From: Methylobacterium sp. 17Sr1-1
GTDB lineage: Bacteria; Pseudomonadota; Alphaproteobacteria; Rhizobiales; Beijerinckiaceae
Assembly (NCBI RefSeq): GCF_003173775.1
Contig: NZ_CP029552.1
Location: forward strand, 1,869,001-1,933,000
Length of the DNA stretch: 64,000 nt
Direction: 5' to 3'
Below are positions 54,943 to 64,000 of the stretch, piece after piece. The notes below the pieces were generated by a model. It was not told where the DNA came from. It ran no database searches and saw only the letters and a list, made by a program, of their open reading frames with translations. Position 1 is the first letter of the stretch. Each line of letters opens with the position of its first letter. Position numbers and translations under genes: made by a program.

Positions 54943-55794
54943 TCAGCGTCCTTTGGCGCTGCGGCGGTAGAAGCCGTCGACCTGGGACTGGGCCTCGGCC
55001 CGGTCGCGCTCGTTGGCCGCCGCCATCGCCTGCTCCTGCAGGGCGACGATCCACTGGTCCTTCGGCCCCTCCGCGGCGTCGCGGGCCAGCGTCAGCCAGG
55101 CGAGCCCGCGGGCGCGCTGCACCGTGACGCCCTGGCCGTTGATCAGGAGCTGGCCGAGCAGCGCCTGCGCCGCCGGATGCCCCTTCTCGGCGGCGAGGTT
55201 GAACCAGCGTGCCGCCTGGCGCGGATCCTGGGTCACCCCGGTGCCGTCGAGGTAGAGCCGGGCGAGGTTGTACTGCGCGTTCGGATCGCCGTAGTAGGTC
55301 GCCGCGTAGTTGAACATGTCGTAGGCGCGCTCGACGTTCGGGCGCACGTACGAATTCTTGATCCCGTCGAGGAAGTAGCGGCCGAGTGCCGTGAAGGCGC
55401 TCGCCACCACGCCGGCATTCGGCGCCTCCGGGCCCTCGTCGGCGTTCTCGTCGGCGATCTTCGAGAAGAACTCGAACGCCTTGAGATCGTCGTGCGGGAC
55501 GCCGTCGCCCTCCGCGTACATGCGGCCGAGCTTCCACAGGGCCAGGGCGTGGCCCTGGCCGGCGGCGTATTCGAGGGCGCGCGCCGCGCCCTCCTTGTCG
55601 CCGGCATTGTAGTCGCGCATGCCCGTCCGCATCGCCTCGCGGGCGTTGCGGTAGCCCACGGCCGCGGGCACCGGGGTCCGCACCGCGGCGTCGAGCGCAG
55701 CAGCGGGACCTTCCCCGGCCAGCATCAGGCCGAGGAGCGCGAGGAGGAACCGGCGGCCCGCCCGCTGGGGCAGGCCGGCCTCAGATATCCGCAT
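54943..55794 (-). CDS. exoR: Sel1-repeat periplasmic protein, ExoR-like
   Basis: A 283-residue protein. A signal peptide (RFLLALLGLMLAGEGPAAA) is followed by Sel1/TPR-like repeats such as GAARALEYAAGQGHALALWK, LGRMYAEGDGVPHDDLKAFEFF, AQYNLARLYLDGTGVTQDP and AAQALLGQLLINGQGV, and the end segment ALQEQAMAAANERDR. The repeat order and the LQEQA-ANExDR tail resemble rhizobial ExoR, a periplasmic negative regulator of the ExoS-ChvI pathway and exopolysaccharide. The start overlaps the end of ilvD by 14 bases, an unusual coupling. The symbol is a moderate-confidence assignment. Confidence 0.75.
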   Translation of the reverse strand: MRISEAGLPQRAGRRFLLALLGLMLAGEGPAAALDAAVRTPVPAAVGYRNAREAMRTGMRDYNAGDKEGAARALEYAAGQGHALALWKLGRMYAEGDGVPHDDLKAFEFFSKIADENADEGPEAPNAGVVASAFTALGRYFLDGIKNSYVRPNVERAYDMFNYAATYYGDPNAQYNLARLYLDGTGVTQDPRQAARWFNLAAEKGHPAAQALLGQLLINGQGVTVQRARGLAWLTLARDAAEGPKDQWIVALQEQAMAAANERDRAEAQSQVDGFYRRSAKGR

Positions 55795-57514
55795 AGGAGA
55801 GCGTCTCCTGGGCCCCGCCCGGATGCGTCACCGCGCCCGTCACCGCCGGGCCGACGGTCTGCGCGTACTTCCACAGGTAGCCCGAGGTCGAATCGTTGGC
55901 CCGCGGCTGCCAGGCCGCGCGGCGCTTCGCCAGTTCGTCGTCCGTGAGGTCGACCGAGAGCGTGCCCTGAACCGCGTCGATGCGGATCATGTCGCCGTCC
56001 TGCAGCAGGCCGATCGGGCCACCCACCGCGGCTTCGGGCCCGACATGGCCGATGCAGAAGCCGCGGGTGGCGCCCGAGAAGCGCCCGTCGGTGATGAGCG
56101 CCACCTTGTCGCCCATGCCCTGGCCGTACAGGGCGGCGGTGGTCGCCAGCATCTCGCGCATGCCGGGGCCGCCCTGCGGGCCCTCGTAGCGGATCACCAG
56201 GACCTCGCCCTCCTTGTAGGTCCGGTTCTTCACCGCCTCGAAGCAGGCCTCCTCGTTGTCGAAGACGCGGGCGGGACCCGCGAAGGTCTGCTTCTCCGGC
56301 GGCATGCCGGCGACCTTCACGATCGCGCCCTCGGGGGCGAGGTTGCCCTTGAGGCCGACGACGCCGCCGGTGGGCGTGATCGGCTGGCTCGAGGGCCGGA
56401 CCACGTCCTGGTTGGCGTTCCACGCCACCTTGGCGAGGTTCTCGGCGATGGTGCGGCCGGTGACCGTGATGCAGTCGCCGTGCAGGTAGCCGCCGTCGAG
56501 CAGCGTCTTCATCAGGAGCGGGATGCCGCCGACCTCGAACAGGTCCTTGGCGACGTAGCGCCCGCCGGGCTTCAGGTCGGCGATGTAGGGGGTGCGCTTG
56601 AAGATCTCGGCGACGTCGAACAGGTCGAACTTGATGCCGCATTCATGCGCGATCGCCGGCAGGTGGAGCGCCGCGTTGGTCGAGCCGCCGGAGGCCGCCA
56701 CCACGGTCGCGGCGTTCTCGAGCGCCTTGCGGGTGACGATGTCGCGCGGGCGGATGTTCTTGGCGAGCAGCTCCATCACCATCTCGCCGGCGGTGGCGCA
56801 GAACCGGTCGCGGATCTCGTAAGGCGCGGGCGCGCCGGCCGAGTAGGGGAGCGCCAGGCCGATCGCCTCGGAGACGGTCGCCATGGTGTTGGCGGTGAAC
56901 TGCGCGCCGCAGGCGCCGGCCGACGGGCAGGCGACCTGCTCCAGCTCCTCGAGGTCGTCGTCGCTCATCGCGCCGACCGAGTGCTTGCCGACCGCCTCGA
57001 ACAGGTCCTGGATGGTGACCGGCTGGCCCCGGAAGGTGCCGGGCAGGATCGAGCCGCCATAGATGAAGACGGACGGCACGTTGAGGCGCACCATCGCCAT
57101 CATCATGCCGGGCAGGGACTTGTCGCAGCCGGCCAGCCCCACGAGCGCATCGTAGGCGTGCCCGCGCATCGTCAGCTCGACCGAATCGGCGATCACCTCG
57201 CGGGACGGCAGCGACGCGCGCATGCCGCGATGCCCCATGGCGATGCCGTCGGTGACCGTGATGGTGCAGAACTCGCGCGGCGTGCCGCCGGCGGCGGCGA
57301 CGCCCTTCTTCACCGCCTGGGCCTGGCGCATCAGCGAGATGTTGCACGGCGCCGCCTCGTTCCAGCACGAGGCCACGCCGATCAGCGGCTGGTGGATCTG
57401 CTCGCGGGTGAGGCCCATGGCGTAGAGGTACGAGCGGTGCGGCGCACGGTCCGGACCCTCGGTCACGTAGCGGCTGGGGAGCTTCGATTTGTCGGTGGTG
57501 TGACGCGCGTCCAT
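55781..57514 (-). CDS. ilvD: dihydroxy-acid dehydratase
   Basis: A 577-residue enzyme of valine and isoleucine synthesis. The Fe-S cysteines are in LIGVASCWNEAAPCN, GLAGCDKSLPGMMMA and VACPSAGACGAQFTANTM, and the C-terminal signature in ALITDGRFSGATRGFCIGHVGPEA. Full family length. First gene of a two-gene unit with the ExoR-like protein. Confidence 0.96.
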   Translation of the reverse strand: MDARHTTDKSKLPSRYVTEGPDRAPHRSYLYAMGLTREQIHQPLIGVASCWNEAAPCNISLMRQAQAVKKGVAAAGGTPREFCTITVTDGIAMGHRGMRASLPSREVIADSVELTMRGHAYDALVGLAGCDKSLPGMMMAMVRLNVPSVFIYGGSILPGTFRGQPVTIQDLFEAVGKHSVGAMSDDDLEELEQVACPSAGACGAQFTANTMATVSEAIGLALPYSAGAPAPYEIRDRFCATAGEMVMELLAKNIRPRDIVTRKALENAATVVAASGGSTNAALHLPAIAHECGIKFDLFDVAEIFKRTPYIADLKPGGRYVAKDLFEVGGIPLLMKTLLDGGYLHGDCITVTGRTIAENLAKVAWNANQDVVRPSSQPITPTGGVVGLKGNLAPEGAIVKVAGMPPEKQTFAGPARVFDNEEACFEAVKNRTYKEGEVLVIRYEGPQGGPGMREMLATTAALYGQGMGDKVALITDGRFSGATRGFCIGHVGPEAAVGGPIGLLQDGDMIRIDAVQGTLSVDLTDDELAKRRAAWQPRANDSTSGYLWKYAQTVGPAVTGAVTHPGGAQETLSYADI

Positions 57515-58005
57515 GGCCCTGTCCCGTACCCGTAGTTTCTTGAATGGCCGGTTTTTCCCCGGTCCCGCTCCCTGCGCCGCCCTGGGACGGCTTGCGCGAA
57601 ACGGACCCGTTCCCGGGTCAATCCGCCAGCGTCGCCCGCGATCCCCGGGGGGAACGGGATGACCACGATAAATCGCTGTGGGGACAGTCGCTTAACGTGG
57701 CCGTTGAGGTGCCGCCGGTTTATGGCGGGATCGCGGCGGCGCGGGGGGCGGTCTGGGGCAAAGCTGGGATGCTTTCGCGGTGTTGCGACCCCGCCACAGC
57801 TAAGCTTGCGGTGAAGGTCTGACATGCGAGGCGATGGGTCGTCGGCATGGGCGGGAGAGTGCCGGTTCTTTGTGCCCGGGGTGAGGCGCGAGCCGTTCGG
57901 GAATGTGGCTCTTCGGAGTGCGGCGTGCCGCGATCGTGCGGGGGTGGGTGTCGTGCTTCAAGCCTCGCCGGAAGTCGATTATCCGGTTGGGTCCCACCAC
58001 ACAGG
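57515..58005. other. intergenic stretch upstream of ilvD, no gene recognised
   Basis: About 490 bases before the repeat at 58006. Short frames on both strands look random. It should contain the ilvD promoter and leader; no clear attenuator peptide with runs of Leu/Ile/Val codons was noticed. Confidence 0.5.
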
Positions 58006-58140
58006 GTCATTCCGGGGCCGCGCAGCGGAGCCCGGAATCCAGAAAGGCAGGATGTTCAGAACAGAGCGGATGGGGTTCCGCTTCATTCTGCACGACCCGC
58101 GGCTCTGGTTCCGGGCTCCGCTGCGCGGCCCCGGAATGAC
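58006..58140. repeat. 135-bp repeat with about 35-bp terminal inverted repeats
   Basis: The left arm starts GTCATTCCGGGGCCGCGCAG and its complement ends the element at 58140, with only about two mismatches over some 36 bases. The core GGGCCGCGCAGCGGAGCCCGG is shared with 13.6 and 47.6 kb. It lies between the ilvD upstream region and the stop of the Peptidase_Mx gene. Confidence 0.85.
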
Positions 58141-58183
58141 GCGGTGGGTATCAAGCAAGGTCGGATCGAACCCTGAAGTATTC

Positions 58184-59344
58184 TCACGCCGAGCGCGGCG
58201 CCGCCACCCGGTGGCGCAGGCCGGCGATCACCGCCCGCAGGGTGCCCGCCTCGGTTTCCAGCGCGTCGGTGCGGGCGTAGATGCGGTCGTGCACGAAGGA
58301 GAGCTTGCCGATCGTCGCCGGCGTCATCCGGAACGGGTACAGGTCGGGCTGGCCCATGCTGCGGTTGAGCGAGTTCATCGCGAAGGTCAGTGGCAGCCAG
58401 GCGTCGATCAGCCGGCCGAAATCCGGGCTGCGATAGGCGTCGAAATCGACCTTGGCCGCGAGCGTGATCGGCGCGTGCAAGGCCGGGCCGGCCTGGAGCT
58501 TCGGCTGCACCCGCACGCCGAACTGCGCCGCGGTCTCCAGCGTGTCGACGATGTGCATGTAGTGCGCCCAGGTCTCGGCGAAATCCTCCCAGGGGTGGGA
58601 GGTGGCGTAGGCCGAGACGTAGGTCTCCTGCCAGCCCTCGTCCGGGCCGTGGGCGTAGTGGCGCTGGAGCGCGGCGCCGTAATCGGCCCGCTCGTCGCCG
58701 AACACGGTGCGAAAACCCTCGAGGCAGGGATCGGCCCGCACCAGCACGTTCCAGAAATAATGCCCGATCTCGTGGCGGAAGTGCCCGAGAAGCGTGCGGT
58801 AATGCTCCCCGAACTGCGTGCGCCGGCGCTCGCGCTCGACGTCGTCGGCCTCGGCGATGTTCAGCGTGATGAGGCCGTTGTCGTGCCCGGTCAGCACCGG
58901 CGGGCCGATCAGGTAGGATTCCGCCGGGTCGACCAGGAAGTCGAAGGCGAGGCCAGCCGGGTCGTCGCGCCGCGACGCGAGCGGCAGGCGCAGCCGCAGC
59001 ATGGCGTAGAACAGCCGGCGCTTGGCCGCCTCGACCTCGCGCCAGCGGGTCCGGTTCCAGGGGATCGACAGGTCCGGCACCACCCGGTTGTGGCGGCAGG
59101 CGACGCAGTAGGTCTCCCTCGAGCCCGCCGGCACCAGCCAGTTGCAGCCCCCCGATTCGCGGTTGGCGCAGGCGCGGTAGCGGCGGCGCGGATCGGCGAG
59201 GCCGCGCCAGCGCGAACCGGCCCGCACCATCGCCGTCATGTCGGCGAGGTCGGGATCGTAGCCGAGGCGGCATTCGCAACTCTCGCAGGCGTCGGCTTCG
59301 AAATGGGCCGGCTGCGCGCAGGCCTGGCACTGGAAGATCTTCAT
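58184..59344 (-). CDS. putative zinc-binding metallopeptidase (Peptidase_Mx family)
   Basis: A 386-residue protein. The N-terminal zinc ribbons use Cys6, Cys9, Cys20, Cys23 and Cys59, Cys67, Cys80, Cys83. A catalytic HEIGHYFW motif at 191-198 follows, then the late region WEDFAETWAHYMHIVDTLETA, probably giving the third ligand. This family is often found beside transglutaminase and circularly permuted ATP-grasp genes, exactly as here. It presumably processes a peptide product; no substrate is known. ATG 59344 opens directly on the first zinc ribbon. Confidence 0.88.
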   Translation of the reverse strand: MKIFQCQACAQPAHFEADACESCECRLGYDPDLADMTAMVRAGSRWRGLADPRRRYRACANRESGGCNWLVPAGSRETYCVACRHNRVVPDLSIPWNRTRWREVEAAKRRLFYAMLRLRLPLASRRDDPAGLAFDFLVDPAESYLIGPPVLTGHDNGLITLNIAEADDVERERRRTQFGEHYRTLLGHFRHEIGHYFWNVLVRADPCLEGFRTVFGDERADYGAALQRHYAHGPDEGWQETYVSAYATSHPWEDFAETWAHYMHIVDTLETAAQFGVRVQPKLQAGPALHAPITLAAKVDFDAYRSPDFGRLIDAWLPLTFAMNSLNRSMGQPDLYPFRMTPATIGKLSFVHDRIYARTDALETEAGTLRAVIAGLRHRVAAPRSA

Positions 59345-59655
59345 CGCGGCGTCCGGACAGGCCCCGTGGAACAGCCGGGCGGGGCCTGCCTCACCAAGGA
59401 GCTTCGCCCGGAAGAGGTTCCGTTCCAGGCGGCACGGGACTTGCCTCATTTTTTCGCCCTGCCGCCCGTGATCAGGCTTCGAGATGACGCAGAGAGACGC
59501 GAGGCCCGTTCGAAGGACGCCGTCCGTGGAGCGACGCGGCGGCTGACGCGGGCCTGGCCAAGGTGTATGAGGCCAAGGCTGGATTCCACGGGACGCGCAC
59601 GGACAGGCCGGCGGGCTCACCCCTCATCTCAACAAGCAGAAGGTTCGGACTCGCC
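59345..59655. other. divergent promoter region of the transglutaminase/ATP-grasp cluster
   Basis: 311 bases between the Peptidase_Mx gene and the transglutaminase gene. No gene, repeat or strong palindrome seen. Both promoters should lie here. Confidence 0.45.
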
Positions 59656-62600
59656 GTGTCGATCAAGGCCGCCCTGCACCACGTCACGTCCTACACCTAC
59701 GACCGGCCGATCGCGCTCGGCCCGCAGGTGGTCCGCCTGCGGCCGGCGCCGCATACGCGCTCGCGGATCGAGAGCTACGCCCTCAAGGTCACGCCGGCCA
59801 ACCACTTCGTGAACTGGCAGCAGGACCCCAACGGCAACTGGCTCGCCCGCCTCGTCTTCCCCGAGAAGACGACCCAGTTCCGCATCGAGGTCGACCTCGT
59901 CGCCGACTTGTCGGTGATCAACCCGTTCGATTTCTTCGTCGAGGACTACGCCCAGACCCGGCCCTTCGCCTATCCGGACGAGCTGAAGGCCGAGCTCGGC
60001 CCCTACCTCGCGGTCGAGGAGGGCTCCCCTGAGATCGAGGCCCTGATGGCGCGGCTGCCGGACGAGCCCAACACCGTGCTGTTCCTGGTGGCGCTGAACG
60101 CCATGGTGCGCGACGCGGTGAACTACGTCGTCAGGATGGAGCCGGGGGTGCAGACCCCCGCCGAGACGCTCGCCAAGGCCAGCGGCTCCTGCCGCGACTC
60201 GGCCTGGCTGATGGTGCAGGTGCTGCGGCGCCTCGGGATGGCCGCCCGCTTCGTCTCCGGCTACCTGCTCCAGCTCGTGCCCGACACCACCGCCGTCGAC
60301 GGGCCGGCCGGCACCACGACCGACTTCACCGATCTCCACGCCTGGGCCGAGGTCTACGTGCCGGGCGCCGGCTGGATCGGCCTCGACGCCACCTCGGGCC
60401 TGCTGTGCGGCGAGGGCCACATCCCGCTCGCCGCGACCCCGCATTACCGCTCGGCGGCGCCGATCGCCGGCCTCGCCGAACCGGCCGAGGTCGAGTTCGA
60501 CTTCGCCATGAGCGTGACCCGCGTCGCCGAGGCGCCGCGGGTGACCAAGCCCTTCTCCGACGAGGCCTGGGCCGCCCTCGACGCGCTCGGCGACCGGATC
60601 GACCGCGACCTCGCCGACGCGGACGTGCGCCTGACCATGGGCGGCGAGCCGACCTTCGTGTCGATCGACGACTTCGAGGCGCCCGAGTGGAACGCCGCCG
60701 CGGTCGGGCCGACGAAGCGCGGGCTGGCCGACCAGCTGATCCGGCGGCTTCGCGACCGCTTCGGCCCCGGCGGCTTCCTGCATTACGGCCAGGGCAAGTG
60801 GTATCCGGGCGAGAGCCTGCCGCGCTGGGCCTTCGGCCTGTACTGGCGCAAGGACGGCGAGCCGGTCTGGCGCAACGCCGATCTGATCGCCTCCGAGACC
60901 GGGCCGCGGAATGCCGGCATCCAGGAGGCCGAGGCGCTGATCCACGGCCTCGCCCGGCGGCTCGGCCTCGAAGCTTACGTCCAGCCGGTCTTCGAGGACC
61001 CGGAATACTGGGACCGCAAGGTCGCCGACCTGCCTGTCAACGTCACGCCCCTCGACCCGAAGGTCGGCGACGAGGAATCGCAGCGGCGGATGGTCCGGGT
61101 CTATACCCGCGGGCTCGAGAACGCGGTCGGTTTCGTGCTGCCGCTCGCCAACGTGGCGATCGGCGCCGACCGGCACTGGGTCTCGGAGCCGTGGCAGCTC
61201 AAGCGCGGCGCGATCTACCTGGTGCCGGGCGATTCCCCGGCGGGCTTCCGCCTGCCGCTGGCCTCGCTGCCCTACGTGCCGCCGGGCGAATACCCGTATT
61301 ACGTGCCGCAGGATCCGGTCGAGCAGCGCGGGCCGCTCCAGCCCGGCGCCGCCACCACCGCGGCACCGCGCAAGCCCGTGCCGGTCGGCGTCGCGGTGCG
61401 CACGGCGCTCGCGGTCGAGCCGCGGGACGGGATCCTGTGCGTGTTCATGCCGCCGGTCGAGCGGGTGGACGAGTACCTGAGCCTGCTCTCGGTCCTGGAG
61501 GAGGCCGCGGCCGAGATCGGCCAGCCGCTCCACGTCGAGGGCTACGAGCCGCCCTACGATCCGCGCCTGTCGGTGATCAAGGTCACGCCCGATCCCGGCG
61601 TGATCGAGGTCAACGTGCAGCCGGCCAGGACCTGGCGCGAGGCGGTCGAGATCACCACCGGCCTGTACGAGGATGCCCGCCAGACCCGGCTGGGCGCGCA
61701 GAAGTTCATGACCGACGGGCGCCATACCGGGACGGGGGGCGGCAACCACGTCGTGCTCGGCGGCGCGGCCCCGGCCGATTCGCCGTTCCTGCGCCGGCCC
61801 GACCTCCTGAAGAGCCTGGTCCTGTACTGGCAGCGCCACCCGTCGCTGTCCTACCTGTTCTCGGGTCTCTATGTCGGCCCGACGAGCCAGGCGCCGCGGA
61901 TGGACGAGGCGCGCCACGACGGGCTCTACGAGCTCGAGATCGCGCTCGCCCAGGTGCCGCCGCCGAACGGGCCGGAGGTGCCGCTCTGGCTCGTCGACCG
62001 CCTGTTCCGCAACATCCTCACCGACGTCACCGGCAACACCCACCGGGCCGAGATCTGCATCGACAAGCTCTACTCGCCGGACGGGCCGACCGGCCGCCTC
62101 GGCCTGCTGGAGTTCCGCTCCTTCGAGATGCCGCCCGACGCGCGGATGAGCCTCGCCCAGCAGGTGCTCCTGCGCGCCCTCGTCGCCTGGCTGTGGCGCG
62201 AGCCGCAGGAGGGCGGGTTCGTGCGCTGGGGCACGGCGCTCCACGACCGCTTCATGCTGCCCCACTTCCTGTGGGAGGACTTCCAGTCGGTGCTGGGCGA
62301 CCTCAACCGCGCCGGCTACGCCTTCGATCCGGCCTGGTACGAGGCGCAGGCCGAGTTCCGCTTCCCGCGCTACGGCGAGGTGGAGCGCGGCGGGGTCAAG
62401 CTCGAGCTGCGCCAGGCGCTCGAGCCCTGGCACGTGCTCGGCGAGGAGGGCACCATCGGCGGCACGGTGCGCTACGTCGATTCCTCGGTCGAGCGCCTGC
62501 AGGCCAAGGTGTCGGGCTACGTGCCGAGCCGGCACGTCGTCACCTGCAACGGCCGGCGCCTGCCGATGACCGATACCGGCCGCTCCGGCGAGGCGGTGGC

Positions 62601-62909
62601 GGGCCTGCGCTTCAAGGCCTGGCAGCCGGCCTCGTCCCTGCACCCGACGATTCCGGTCCACGCGCCGCTGACCTTCGACGTGCTCGACACCTGGAGCGGG
62701 CGCTCGCTGGGGGCTGCGTCTACCACGTCGCCCATCCGGGCGGGCGCAACTACGAGACCTTCCCGATCAACACCTACGAGGCGGAAGGCCGCCGCCTCGC
62801 CCGCTTCCAGGAGAACGGCCACACCCCGGGCCGGGTGAGCGTGCCGCCGGCGGAGACGCAGCGCGAGTTCCCCCTGACCCTCGACCTGCGCACGCCCAAT
62901 CTCCGGTGA
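59656..62909 (+). pseudogene. transglutaminase-DUF2126 protein, frameshifted near its 3-prime end
   Basis: The N-terminal 270 residues are a bacterial transglutaminase-like cysteine protein: catalytic Cys179 (SGSCRDSAW), His228 (DLHAWAEVY), Asp244 (IGLDATSGL). DUF2126 follows ([54 protein letters not shown]). At the run of five Gs (62709-62713) the frame is lost after about residue 1018. The correct ending ([20 protein letters not shown]... LDLRTPNLR) is in the next frame, reaching TGA at 62909. One missing G restores a 1,084-residue protein of normal length. GTG start at 59656. Probably an assembly error, otherwise a recent mutation. Confidence 0.88.
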
Positions 62910-64000
62910 GTGACGCCCGGGTGAGCGAGGCTCCGATGAGCGAGGCGCCGGCGGAGGCGGGGGTCCCGACGCCGGGCCGCCCCGGCGCGCCGCGAGAGGA
63001 TGGACCGCAGGGGGAGGGGCCGCAGGAGGACGGCTCGCGAGAGGACGGGCCGGAAGAGCGGCTGGCGCGCTGGACCGCGGGCTACGCCGCCCTGCCGGGC
63101 CTGCCCGACGAGCTGCTCGCCCCGGACGGGTCCCGGCGCCCGGCCTGGGACCGGTTCCTGCGCCACCTCGCCGGGCTGAGCGACGGCGAGATCGCCGCCC
63201 GCCTCGCGGCGGCCGGGCGGCACATCCACGAGACCGGCATCGCCTACCGGGCCTACGGCGAGGCGACCGAGCGCGACTGGCCGATCGGCGCCCTGCCGCT
63301 CCTGATCGAGGGATCGGAGTGGCAGGCGATCGCCGCCGGGGTGGCGCAGCGCGCCGAATTGCTGGAGGCGGTGCTGACCGACCTCTACGGCGACGGGGCG
63401 CTCGCCCGGGCCGGCCTGCTGCCGGCGGCCGCCGCCGCGGGCGATCCGGAATTCCTGCGCCCCCTCGTCGGCGTCGCGCCCCCGGGCGGGCGCCACCTGC
63501 ACTTCTACGCCGCCGACCTCGCCCGCGGGCCGGACGGCGCCTGGCGGGTGCTCGCCGACCGGACCCAGGCGCCGTCCGGCGCCGGCCACGCCCTCGAGAA
63601 CCGCCTCGTCATGGCCCGGGCCCTGCCGGAGGTCTACGGCGCCCTCGACGTCGAGCGCGTCGCCTCGTTCTTCCAGGCGTTCCGCGATGGCCTCGCGGCG
63701 GCGGCCACCCGCGCCGAGCCGCGCATCGGTCTGATGACCTCGGGGCCCTACAGCGATACTTACGTCGAGCAGGCGGTGCTCGCCCGCTACCTCGGCTTCT
63801 CCCTCGTCGAGGGCGACGACCTCCTGGTGCGCGACCGGCTGGTGTTCATCCGCACCGTCGCGGGCCTGAAGCGGGTCGACGTGCTGTGGCGGCGCATCGA
63901 CGGCGACTTCGTCGATCCCCTCGAACTCAATCCCGCCTCCCGCCTCGGGGCCCCCGGCCTCGTCGAGGCCCTGCGCTCCGGCGCCGTGGCGATGGGCAAC
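62906..64000 (+). CDS. circularly permuted type 2 ATP-grasp protein, N-terminal part (runs off right edge)
   Basis: The frame is open from GTG 62906 to the end (365 residues). After a variable charged leader of about 55 residues come the family landmarks [101 protein letters not shown] and [16 protein letters not shown]. These proteins are predicted peptide or amide ligases. The start overlaps the stop of the restored DUF2126 frame (GTGA), so the pair is coupled; an alpha-E gene usually follows and would lie outside the window. An ATG at 62936 is an alternative start. Confidence 0.92.
   Translation, partial: MSDARVSEAPMSEAPAEAGVPTPGRPGAPREDGPQGEGPQEDGSREDGPEERLARWTAGYAALPGLPDELLAPDGSRRPAWDRFLRHLAGLSDGEIAARLAAAGRHIHETGIAYRAYGEATERDWPIGALPLLIEGSEWQAIAAGVAQRAELLEAVLTDLYGDGALARAGLLPAAAAAGDPEFLRPLVGVAPPGGRHLHFYAADLARGPDGAWRVLADRTQAPSGAGHALENRLVMARALPEVYGALDVERVASFFQAFRDGLAAAATRAEPRIGLMTSGPYSDTYVEQAVLARYLGFSLVEGDDLLVRDRLVFIRTVAGLKRVDVLWRRIDGDFVDPLELNPASRLGAPGLVEALRSGAVAMGN

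Noticed and set aside
59629..62661. Very long minus-strand open frame (over 1,000 codons) opposite the transglutaminase gene
   Set aside because: Arg/Ala/Gly/His-rich shadow of a real high-GC gene; the opposite strand carries all catalytic motifs.

Overview
The window reads as chromosomal DNA of a high-GC alphaproteobacterium, most probably a member of the Methylobacteriaceae (Methylobacterium-like). The reasons are the very high GC content, alphaproteobacterial marker families (an NDUFS4-type complex I accessory subunit, a DUF1491 protein, a UbiK-type accessory factor, an ExoR-like Sel1 protein, HWE/HisKA_2 kinases) and several families of GC-rich palindromic repeats between genes. The genus is an inference from gene content, not from a marker-gene comparison. 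No plasmid, phage or CRISPR signature is present. The only clear mobile element is one intact IS4-family insertion sequence; a pair of 157-bp MITE-like repeats lies elsewhere.

Layout. 1-0.8 kb: start of a Cache-domain sensor running off the left edge. 1.4-5.4 kb: a minus-strand unit in which a cobalamin riboswitch precedes a siderophore-type TonB-dependent receptor and a PepSY membrane protein. 5.5-6.9 kb: IS4-family element with a perfect 9-bp target duplication. 7.3-13.5 kb: small housekeeping and transport genes (orphan HAAT-type binding protein, aldo-keto reductase, thioesterase plus ACT-domain protein, TauE/SafE permease, PxpA). 13.7-17.4 kb: an SHMT-like enzyme divergent from a LysR regulator, then a WYL regulator divergent from a VOC protein. 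17.6-28.3 kb: a LOV-domain histidine kinase, DUF3088, cytochrome b561, a TetR regulator, YbjN-proC, a UbiK-like factor, an OmpR/EnvZ-type two-component pair, an orphan ruvA, a PAS protein and tRNA-Pro. 28.4-34.4 kb: complex I subunit, spore-photoproduct-lyase-like radical SAM enzyme coupled to an MFS exporter, an argE-like gene preceded by a 6 x 14-bp tandem repeat, and a bestrophin.

34.6-51.8 kb is the most coherent region and looks like an aromatic-acid CoA-thioester catabolic island. On the minus strand are a binding protein, livHMGF, a cupin, a FAD monooxygenase, an SDR, a MarR domain continuous in frame with an enoyl-CoA hydratase, an acyl-CoA dehydrogenase, a 2-aminobenzoate/benzoate-type CoA ligase, a RidA protein, an alpha/beta hydrolase and a methionine aminopeptidase. 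Divergently, on the plus strand, is a large two-domain salicylyl-CoA 5-hydroxylase / 2-aminobenzoyl-CoA monooxygenase-reductase. A motif near GGATGTTTCAASSTTAAAG occurs in front of the SDR and in front of the monooxygenase, and a weaker form lies in front of the cupin. It is a good candidate operator for the MarR protein. The proposed flow is uptake, CoA activation, dearomatising hydroxylation and reduction, then beta-oxidation-like steps, with RidA dealing with an enamine or imine.

51.9-57.5 kb: chemoreceptor, hypothetical protein, GST, ExoR-like protein overlapping ilvD. 58.2-64 kb: a Peptidase_Mx-type zinc protein divergent from a transglutaminase-DUF2126 gene and a circularly permuted ATP-grasp gene (running off the right edge). 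This is the core of a widespread but poorly characterised peptide-ligase/transglutaminase system. The transglutaminase gene carries a one-base frameshift in a G run. A similar apparent G-run frameshift near 10.57 kb suggests homopolymer errors in the assembly.
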